A program made the translations under genes and the position numbers. A stretch of DNA of 64,000 bases from Primulina eburnea (Eukaryota > Streptophyta > Magnoliopsida > Lamiales > Gesneriaceae), in assembly GCF_022965805.1 (NCBI RefSeq), contig NW_027331028.1, forward strand, positions 1 through 64,000. The letters run 5' to 3'. This document shows, one piece after another, positions 55,443 through 64,000 of this stretch. Each line of letters starts with the position of its first letter. Positions within the stretch are counted from its first letter, which is position 1. The notes under the pieces are model-generated. The model had not been told where the DNA came from and ran no database searches. It was given only the letters and a program-made list of their open reading frames with translations.

Positions 55443-57107
55443 ATGGGGTCGAAAATGATCTTTGTGGCAATGTTGCTCTGCCTCTCCCTCGGGGTTATGG
55501 CTGAAGATCCTTACCTCTTCTTCGAGTGGCACGTATCGTATGGCACCGTCGCCCCTCTAGGCGTCCCCCAACAAGGGATTCTAATCAATGGTCAGTTCCC
55601 GGGACCTGTGATCAACTGCACATCCAACAACAACATTGTCGTCAATGTGTTCAATGAGTTGGATGAGCCGCTTCTCCTCTCATGGACCGGCGTCCAGCAG
55701 AGGAAAAACTCGTGGCAAGACGGCACCCCTGGCACGATGTGCCCCATCATGCCTGGCACAAACTACACGTACAAGTTCCAGGTCAAGGACCAGATCGGCA
55801 CCTACTACTACTTCCCAACCACCGGCCTGCAGAGAGCTGCTGGTGGCATTGGCATGTTGAAGATCCACAGCCGGGAACTCATCCCGGTGCCTTTCGACTG
55901 GCCTGCTGATGAGTACCCTGTACTCCTTGGAGACTGGTATAACAAGGGTCACAAGACACTGAAGGCGCTCCTGGATAGCGGGCGATCTATTGGTAGGCCC
56001 GCTGGCGTAGTGATCAATGGGAAATCCGGCAAGGTCGGCGACAAGGTGGAGCAACCACTCTTCACCATGGAGGCTGGAAAGACTTATAGGTACAGAGTGT
56101 GCAATGTCGGGTTGAGGAACTCCATCAATCTCAGGATCCAAGGCCACACTTTAAAATTGGTTGAAATGGAAGGATCTCACACTGTCCAAAACGTGTATGA
56201 TTCACTCGACATCCATGTTGGGCAATGCATGTCCGTTTTGGTGACTGCAAACCAAGCCCCCAAGGACTACTACTTGGTGGCATCGAGCCGATTCGCCAGA
56301 CGCCCCGACGTGTCAGTCGCCGTCATCCGCTACACCAACAGCAACACCCCCGCATCCCCCCTGCTCCCACCACCACCACCCGAGAACTCCGCCGGCATCG
56401 CATGGTCCATCAACCAGTTCCGCTCTTTCAGGTGGAACCTCACCGCCAGCGCAGCCCGACCCAACCCACAAGGCTCATACCACTATGGAAAGATCAACAT
56501 CACCCGCACAATCAAGATCGCCAACACAAGGTCAGTGGTGAACGGCAAGCTCCGTTTTGGCATCAACGGCGTCTCCCACGTGGATCCCGCAACCCCGCTA
56601 AAGCTCTCCGAGTACTTCGGCCTCTCCGAGAAGGAATTCCAGTACAATCTCGTGAAAGACGAGCCCATATCCGGATCAAACGCCGTGGTCGCCCCCAGCG
56701 TAGTTAACGCCACTTTCAGGAACTTCGTCGAGATCATCTTCGAGAACCACGAGAAAACAATTCAGACATGGCACTTAGACGGATATTCGTTCTTCGCAGT
56801 GGCCATCGAGCCCGGGAGATGGAGCCCCGACAAGAGAAAGAACTACAATCTAGTTGATGGAGTGAGCAGGCACAACATTCAAGTGTATCCCAATTCTTGG
56901 GCCGCCATAATGACCACCCTGGACAACGCCGGAATGTGGAACTTGCGGTCGGAGATGTGGGAGAGGACTTACTTGGGACAACAGCTGTACTTCAGCGTGT
57001 TGTCTCCGGCGCGTTCGTTGAGGGACGAGTACAATATTCCGGAGGCACAGCAACTTTGTGGTATTGTCAAGGGCTTGCCAAAGCCTGCTCTCTACGCAGG
57101 AGCTTGA
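55443..57107 (+). CDS. SKS: SKU5-similar (pollen NTP303/Bp10-type) multicopper-oxidase-like protein, single exon
   Basis: The 554-residue frame has a signal peptide (MGSKMIFVAMLLCLSLGVMA, cut before EDPY). Three cupredoxin domains follow: about 25-140 (GVPQQGILINGQFPGPVI), 150-300 (VLLGDWYNKGHKT, VINGKSGK) and 385-530 (TWHLDGYSFFAVAIEPGRW). As in the SKU5/SKS family, the first copper motif is replaced (LSWTGVQQRKNSWQDG in place of the His-rich one), so oxidase activity is doubtful. Five N-glycosylation sequons (NCT, NYT, NLT, NIT, NAT) and a proline linker LLPPPPPE near 303 are visible. No C-terminal GPI signal is seen; it ends KPALYAGA. Closest in memory are pollen-specific NTP303, Bp10 and SKS11-14, secreted proteins for pollen-tube growth. 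Codons are richer in G/C at third positions than the flanks. It has no intron. Confidence 0.93.
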   Translation: MGSKMIFVAMLLCLSLGVMAEDPYLFFEWHVSYGTVAPLGVPQQGILINGQFPGPVINCTSNNNIVVNVFNELDEPLLLSWTGVQQRKNSWQDGTPGTMCPIMPGTNYTYKFQVKDQIGTYYYFPTTGLQRAAGGIGMLKIHSRELIPVPFDWPADEYPVLLGDWYNKGHKTLKALLDSGRSIGRPAGVVINGKSGKVGDKVEQPLFTMEAGKTYRYRVCNVGLRNSINLRIQGHTLKLVEMEGSHTVQNVYDSLDIHVGQCMSVLVTANQAPKDYYLVASSRFARRPDVSVAVIRYTNSNTPASPLLPPPPPENSAGIAWSINQFRSFRWNLTASAARPNPQGSYHYGKINITRTIKIANTRSVVNGKLRFGINGVSHVDPATPLKLSEYFGLSEKEFQYNLVKDEPISGSNAVVAPSVVNATFRNFVEIIFENHEKTIQTWHLDGYSFFAVAIEPGRWSPDKRKNYNLVDGVSRHNIQVYPNSWAAIMTTLDNAGMWNLRSEMWERTYLGQQLYFSVLSPARSLRDEYNIPEAQQLCGIVKGLPKPALYAGA

Positions 57108-57300
57108 TTTCATTATTTGTAGTTTAATTTAATAATTGCTTCATTATTTTTGTTAAATTTTCGAGCAAATAATGTATCTTGACAAGGTTTTTTTTAATTC
57201 ATTTTATGAATAATAATCATAATGTTATTATATATAGATATATGTGTATGAATTATATTGAAATTAAATATACAAGTCAAGATTCAAAGATTTGTTTAAT
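57108..57300 (+). other. SKS gene 3' untranslated region
   Basis: AT-rich sequence after TGA with AATAAT-type signals (57167-57172 and 57208-57216). The end is approximate. Confidence 0.55.
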
Positions 57301-57551
57301 TACTGATTTATACTATAAATAATAATCAAATTTGGCATTAATTAGATGCAATTTTTTTTTTTTTTGTGTGAGTGTGTTTATACATGTAATGTTCTAAACA
57401 ATTTAAATAAGAAATCGTTAATTTGAACTCAAGTATTGAAATTAAATGTTTTTATGGAATTTGAAAAAAATTTAACAAACATTTATGAATAACATAAGAA
57501 AATCTAAAATATTAATAATTAATGATTAGCGTAATACAAAGATTTGCTGTC

Positions 57552-57604
<53 letters not shown>

Positions 57605-57640
57605 ATGTATATATATATATATGTATGTATATGTATATAC
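57552..57640. repeat. (TA)n / (TATG)n microsatellite
   Basis: An AT dinucleotide run is followed by interspersed TATGTATG and a second AT run. It is a compound microsatellite. Confidence 0.95.
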
Positions 57641-59240
57641 CATAGAAATTATGGTATAAACATGTGAATTTGAGTACAAGATGTGTATGTAAATTGTGAT
57701 TTTTAGTATGAATTATATTTTTTTTCCTACACTAATACTCGTTTACAAATTTGACTACGAAACATTTAGATTGAAAATTGATATACGATTACTAATCAAG
57801 TATCTCAAATCAAGTATATTTTTTAAGTATAAAATTATTTTTTAAATTTTTTAAGTATAAATATGAAAATTGATATACGATCACTAATCAAGTGACTCAA
57901 AGTGGATGGAATTCAGAAGAGTGGATAAAATGGTATTTAGGAAGAAAAAGATTCAAAACATGCAAGCAAAGGAAAGAAAAAGCTAATCAATTTGAGCCAT
58001 GGAGCCCGACCAGTGCAGAATAAGGACCTAGGCAAACCTTTTTTTCCGAATTATTTAATTATCTTCCTCCCGCGGCGAAGGTGAGCATTACTGCTAGGGT
58101 GACGACTAATATCCATACTGCGCGCAGTGGTTTTTTACGGTTTTCAAAAGAAACATCTCATCGTAAAACCGTGGGCAGATTCAAATTTAGTATGGTTTAT
58201 TCAAATTTCGTCGCTAAAACAAATTGTTTTTTTTTTTTGCAGGGGAGATTTGATAAATTTTGTAAGACTAATGATGATTTCCTCTCGTAACTTTGGCCAA
58301 TTATTTGAATGAAGTGGGTAATCAAAATAAATCATATATATAGAATTTTCGATATCTTAAAAAAATTTATTATTAACTTTTCTTTTATATTTTATGAAAA
58401 AAATATAATAAGAAAATCACTTTTTTAGATGTATCGAACACTTAACATGTTAGCCAAAATAATGTAATCAATACAAAATATAGGAAACATATGTGATTAT
58501 TTGCAAACCAAAATGATTAGAATATAAAACTAACCTTAGACACAATAGGTCTATTATCGAATTAAAATTTTAAAAAAATCAATAATAAATTAACCAGATT
58601 TCTCTTGGAGTTGATGAACTTCACACTTTAAATAGAGTTCATATGTTAAAATTGTTACACCAATATATAAACAAACAAAAAACTAACGAATAAAATATGT
58701 TAAAACATATAATAGAATAACACCATAAATATAATCCAACAAACTAATTTGTAAAAATAAAATAATGAAACAAACAAACGAGACCTATGACAAAGTACAG
58801 TTTTTGTTCAACATAATCATCATCTCCACGAGGTGCTCGATGATCAATACAAACATCTGTTTATCAAGATACAATGATTGAACCATTAATAAATTAAGCA
58901 CCAATTTACTATTCCGACGAACTAAAATCATACATTTACTTTATCAAAAAAAACTCAACGGATGCCAAATAAAAGCTAGCAATATAAAATGCAAGAGAAT
59001 GTTCGAGTGAAATCTTGAGTATGTGTGTGTGGATTGAGAAAATGGACACACTGATTTATAGACTCAAAAAAACAAACAAAAAGTCACTCAAGAATGTAGA
59101 GAGCCAAAAGTCCACATTAACTCAAGAATGTTGAAAGCTAAAATACACTCCCACATTATACAAATTTTCATTCAAACTTTAATTTGAATTTCATTTTTCA
59201 ACAACTCATGATATTAATGAAAACTGATACAAAATATTGT
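57641..59240. other. Intergenic DNA, possible copia LTR remnant at its right end
   Basis: Contains a partial duplication of gaaaattgatatacga..actaatcaagt (about 57772 and 57864). Around 58950-59203, a TATA-like gagtctataaatc on the minus strand and a terminus-like ...tttttcaaca at 59203 could be the LTR of the following copia remnant, but I could not pair it with another copy. The short open frames at 58081-58312 have no recognisable domain. Confidence 0.4.
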
Positions 59241-62200
59241 TGATAAAGTTGTACCGTTGAACCCTGCATAGGTTAAGTAGATGTACCTTTTGATTTTCTT
59301 TTGTGAAAATATATTTGTTTTACTAGTTGATTGATAGACATGATGTCCTTGAACTGTTCTGCGACTTATATAAATTAAGATATATTTCACACATGACTTT
59401 TCTAATACAATTCAGTTATCATAATTGTGTTTGTTTTGGACATGAAAAAATGCTCAATTCTGTGAAAGGGTCTAGAATTGAGCCGCACAATTCTTTTAAA
59501 GATGCCGTACTTTTTCCTCACATAGGTGATTCATTGAACACATAAGAATCGTTAACGTTGTATATTTATCATCAACATTCATTGTTCCATCTTAAGAATG
59601 GACTAGAGATAACCCCTTAGCGATCCACCAAATTAGTGCAAGTGGGTGGTGTTTGGTTTTCCCATTAACTTCAGTCTTGTTTGGTTTTTCATTCGTACCA
59701 ATTTATTCAATAGGCTTAAGTCTCATTCTCCTTAATGATTTCACGACTAACTCTCTGTTAAACCAATTGGTTAGCAGATCCACTATATTATCATTTGACT
59801 TTACATATTCAACAACGATAACTCCGGTTGAGGGTAGTTGTCTAATGGTATTGTGTTTATGCCATATATGTCTAGACTTATCATTATACGTATTGGTTTC
59901 TGCTCTTCAAATCGCAGATTGTCTATCGCAATGTATATGTAGCGTCCCGAAAATCTGAAAGTCCACGTGAACCACGTGCAAATTATTAAATTTCTTTGGT
60001 ATTTTATGAAATTCTCTTAATGCATTAAAATGCGTGTTTATTAATTTGTGTTTAATTATTTTATGCAAGATTTTTGCATGATAAGATTTATCACACGATT
60101 TATTTTTATAAATTAAAGCAAGGTGTTTTTAAGTCGATTTTTGCAAAAAAGGATCTTATTAGGTTTTTTTACCCGCATGATTTTATTTTTAACGGTACGC
60201 TAATTTTATCGGATCGGGTGACGTTTTGAGGTTTCGGCGTATATTTTCAAAATCTTTCCAACACAAAATATTTTTCGAGAGTACATTTGGATATAATGAG
60301 CCTACTTTTAAACTTGTTGGGCTTAAAACCCTTTCAAACCCTTAATTATCATATTAGAGCCCATTAATGAGTTGATTAACCATTTAATTATTATATACTA
60401 AAACTTTAACCTCCCGTAACCCCTCCCCACAGCCGTTATACGTGCCTCCCCTTTCATAATTCCTCGGTATCAGAACACAACAGCTGAAGGCTTCGGTTCC
60501 CTCTTGGTTTGCAAAAGAAAAACTTCATCCGGGTCTCCATTTGCATCGTTTTTGTCTTCAAATCATCAAGGCATGCTTTGTACTTGTCCTTTCTGCATCA
60601 TACACGTTTATTATGTTGGTGATCATATCCGTGCGTGATAAACGCGATCTAGCTTTGTACAAGAAAATTCTCTCGATTTCCATGTGATTATGGTGTTTCC
60701 TTGGCCAACTCTCATATTTTCTGGTTTTGATGCAAGGGGCTGCTGTATTAGGATGACGAGGGGTTGTACAGATCGTGAATCATTGAGGTTAGGTACAACT
60801 GGGTGCATCGCGGTAGGGTTTTGATGCAACAGGGTGAGAGCCGATCGGGTACTGTGAGGTGTGAGGGGGTTCGATTCACATTGTTCTGCTACACCGACTG
60901 TGAGGGGCCTTCTCCAGCCTTGAACCAGACCCTGGTGGGTCTGATTTGGGGTCTGGAAGGGCTCGAACAACACTGGAGCGGTGGGACAATCGATTGGGCC
61001 AGGTAGTGACGCGTTGGTCTCGGTAGGAGGGCGGGTTGGGAATTTTCGCTTCCTAGCTTTTAGAAGCAAGCATGGGGCGGGTAGCTTGGCTCTGATAGGT
61101 GGCTTGGGATCTGGTCTAGGTCCTTGGTAGGCTGGTTTATGGCTGGAACGACGGGGTAGCTTGAGGCGTGAGTTTTCGAGAGATAGGTGAACATGAGGTG
61201 GTGTAATGGGATAGGACCGAGAGTTGATTTCAGGTTCTGAAAATTGAAGGCGTGGGTAGCAGCTTAATGACATTATTTTAGGGCCTATTAAGTGTTTTTA
61301 AGATATAGTAAAAGTTGGGGAAGTTTTGGATAAATGTTGAATTGAATCGGGTTGAAACCAGGGCACCGGTCCAAGTTTTTAAACGAATTAGATAAGCTGT
61401 GATTTTGGCTCGAGTTTACGTCTAGGAGTGATTTTAAAAATTTTTAGGATATTCTAAGGAGTTTTGTAAACTTCGGGTCAATTTTAGAGGTCCGGAGTTA
61501 AAACGACAATTTTTGAATTTCCAGGGGCAAAATGGTCATTTTGCACCCTGGTCCTGACAGCGCCCGGAGCACAAATATATGATATTTTAAATGTTTATGT
61601 ATCGTTTTTATGATTTTATGCAGTTACGATAAATACGTTGCATGCTTGGTTAAAGGAAAAGTTACGCATATGCATGTTTTTATTAAGTGATGAAAATGAT
61701 GCTATTTTTGAAGGATGAGAATTGGCTTTGACTGACGATGTATATGTATACGATGACATAAGATATGATGAGCTGAGGCCCGGGCTCAATGGGCGGATAA
61801 TGCAGTCGCTGATGTCCCCCGCCGTCGGGTACCACAGTTTTATAGATGGATGGATCCATCGATAGAGCTGATACGATAGAGCTGATACGAAATCACAACT
61901 AATGAACGGAATTCAATCAAAAAGAGAATGTATACGTTTATGAGGACATAATTTGACACGAGAATGAAAATGTATACGTATATGATGATATGAGATGACA
62001 CAATTTGACACGTTATGATTTTATACGACACGTTTATGTTATGCTTTTAAGTTCATGAAAGATATGTTGAGTATGATATTTTTCACTGCTGTGTGCTATG
62101 TATATGTACTTGTTATTCCTGGTACAGATTTGTTAAGTCTTTAGACTCACTAGGCGTGTGTGATACAGGTGAGCTTGATGGTGAGGGGACTGGAAGTGCC

Positions 62201-64000
62201 GAACTCTGAGTAGGCAGACCTGGTGCGGTGACACGACCCGAGGACCACATGTTTTCCGCATTACGATTTATGAGATTGAGAGGAGTTGAATATTTTTATA
62301 CGTTGATGATTTTAATATTTTTACTCATTTATGTTTACGCATGATTTTGGGATGAGTTTGGTTAATTTAAACTGCATTGTTTCTACTGTTAAATAATTAC
62401 GATCATTTTTAAATGTTATTTCAAAACTACGAGCTTTAAAAAAAATTCGCACTTGTAAAATGAGTAGACGTTTCAATATATATATATATAGCCGACACAA
62501 GTTTCGCCCATCCTGAACATCATACAAGAATTGACATAGCCATTCAGCCTCTTCGGCACATTTTTCAAGAGCTATAATTACATACTCCATTGTGGATATG
62601 GCTATTAATGTTAGTTTAGAAGATTTTCATGCAATTGTTGTGCCTCCTAGAGTGAATACAAATCTGCTGGTAGACTTTGAATATTTCATTTAAGATATTC
62701 AGTTTGCATAACTGTATCCTTCAATAACTATATGGTATATGATATAGTGCAGTCCATGACCACGAGTGTACTTCAAATACATCAGCAATCTGACAATTTC
62801 TTTCCAGTGTTCAGCTCCTGGATTATTAGTGAATCTTTCTTACCGCATATGTTATGTTTGGTATTGTACAACTCATTAAGTACACAAGACTTCCAACTAT
62901 TCAAGAGTATTCTAATTGAAAGATATTATCGCTTTGTTTCTTTGATAGACGTTCACTCGAATCTATCAAATTTCTAGTCAATGTGGAATCATCCTTACTG
63001 AACTTTTCACAAATTATGTCAACATAATGAGATTGATTTAGAACTAGCCATTATGATGTTCTATGGAGTTTATTCCAAGGATTATATTGGATACGCCTAT
63101 ATCTTTCAAGTTGAATCTTAAATTGAAAACCTTCTTAGTGGATCTAATTATCTTATCATTACTTATGATGATAAGCATGTCATCTATGTATATACCTTTG
63201 TCGCATTACGTATATGCATTTGTCGCATTAACTGAATTTAAATTCATTTTCTATTATGAATTTATCAAATTTTTCGCGTCATTGCATTGGTGCTTGTTTT
63301 AGGACATATAGAGATTTTACTAGTTTACAAAACATTTTTACCTGTCCAAGCCCACAAAATCCCCCAAGTTTTTTCATGTAAATTTTCCTTCTAAATCTTC
63401 ATTTAGAAAAAAACTAACTTTACACTTGTTTGGTGTACTTCAAGATTCCACAAGGAGGCAATCACAAGTATAACATGAATATAGGTTATTCTCATTACAG
63501 GAGAATAAATGTCAAAATAATCAAACCTTTGACGTTGATGGTAGACCTTGATTACTAATTTGGCTTTATATTTATCTATGGTTCTATCTGATTTCATTTT
63601 CCATTTGAAAATCCATTTATAACCTAGTGGTTTGCTTCTCGGAGGAAGATTAACTAATTTCCATGTATGATTTTTAAAAATGGATTATATTTCAGAATCG
63701 GTGGTTTCTTTCCATTGAGGCACCTCAGATGAATCCATTGCTTCTTTGAAGCTTTGAAGTTCACTTTCCATAATGAATGTAATATAATCCGGACCAAATG
63801 ATTTTTCTACCCTAGCTCTTTTACTACGTCTGAGTTCAGCCTCATTATGAATTTCATGTTCTTTTTTCTTTGTCTCATATGATCTTTTAGAAAAGCTTAG
63901 TTCAACCATATATTTGCATGGAAACACATGTTCAAAGAACAAAGTATTTTTTGATTCCATTGTCGTATTCTAATGAATATTAGGTAATTGAAATTAATGT
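59240..64000 (-). mobile_element. Ty1/copia remnant, 3' half, split by a solo LTR; continues beyond window
   Basis: On the minus strand from the right edge: linker before RT, ELRRSKRARVEKSFGPDYITF (63685-63960); RT start with KSDRTIDKYKAKLVIKVYHQ (63403-63597); RT catalytic IDDMLI with a nearby frameshift (about 63155-63190); RNase H AEEAEWLCQFLYDVQDG (about 62510-62590); then after the inserted LTR the RNase H end HIWHKHNTIRQL...VEYVKSNDN.VDLLT (59700-59935). Many frameshifts and stops. Gag and integrase lie outside. Confidence 0.82.
59938..62475 (+). mobile_element. Solo LTR of Ty3/gypsy element (2538 bp) inside copia RNase H
   Basis: Starts TGTAGCGTCCCGAAAATC, ends GACGTTTCA. Flanks GTATA (59933-59937) and ATATA (62476-62480) form a 5-bp duplication with one mismatch, and the copia RNase H reading on both sides joins across it. 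It shares TTAGACTCACTAGG, GGTGATG-type and TTTTCCGCATTA motifs in order with the LTR at 3055-5753. No gag, pol or second LTR is present, so it is a solo LTR left by LTR-LTR recombination. The minus frame 60623-61273 inside it has no domain. Confidence 0.85.

Noticed and set aside
55680..56737. Other-frame open reading frames over the SKS gene
   Set aside because: Shadows of the real 554-codon frame caused by its high third-position G/C.
58081..58312. Two overlapping short open frames near a GC-rich patch
   Set aside because: No domain, no start context, and frames overlap each other; may be transposon debris.
60623..61273. 216-codon minus-strand open frame
   Set aside because: It lies wholly within the solo LTR, is proline/serine-rich without a domain, and equivalent sequence is non-coding in such LTRs.
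1..64000. tRNA or rRNA genes
   Set aside because: The only tRNA-like matches are retroelement primer binding sites (3041, 17459, 27418, 31603); no cloverleaf was seen.

Overview
This window is nuclear DNA of a flowering plant, most likely a eudicot. It holds three host protein-coding genes with plant introns or promoters, embedded in and cut up by plant retrotransposons. The TATA-binding protein residues look asterid-like, but I would not name a genus. No bacterial-type operon, CRISPR array, rRNA gene or convincing tRNA gene was seen.

Layout. 1-5753 is the 5' half of a decayed minus-strand Ty3/gypsy element with a 2.7 kb LTR. 6024-18590 (+) is the C-terminal half of a mitochondrial half-size ABC transporter of the ATM3/ABCB25 type: eleven exons whose splice sites all look intact. 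The gypsy LTR lies just upstream of the first visible exon, an inverted-repeat element sits in one intron, a Ty1/copia element (12950-17700) sits in another, and a full-length L1-type LINE with two long intact ORFs (18610-23973, 14-bp perfect target duplication) lies 5 bp after the stop codon. 24-33 kb is AT-rich intergenic DNA with a hAT-like element and a three-level nest: a hAT element inside a TRIM inside a copia pseudogene. 34298-38240 (+) is a complete TATA-binding protein gene (201 aa, eight coding exons, 5'-UTR intron, stop codon probably split by a last intron). 41363-54913 is a composite of two related Tat-lineage gypsy elements in opposite orientation. The left, minus-strand fragment carries a captured piece of the glycine decarboxylase T-protein gene. 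The right, plus-strand element keeps gag-pro and pol with only three in-frame stops. 55443-57107 (+) is an intronless SKU5-similar / pollen NTP303-type multicopper-oxidase-like gene. From about 59.2 kb to the end is a minus-strand copia pseudogene split by a 2.5 kb solo LTR of the same kind as the LTR at 3055-5753.

How the genes relate. The three host genes are functionally independent: mitochondrial thiol/persulfide export, general transcription initiation, and cell-wall/pollen-tube growth. What links them is the transposon load. The ABC gene has become very long while keeping its coding exons, and the SKS gene has an LTR about 400 bp upstream of its predicted start of transcription. The most unusual item is the T-protein gene fragment inside the retroelement at 43386-43883, next to inverted LTRs that could give double-stranded RNA. 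Coordinates of exons and element ends were read by eye from splice consensus, frame continuity, LTR termini and target-site duplications; all stated similarities to known families are from recognition, not from a search.
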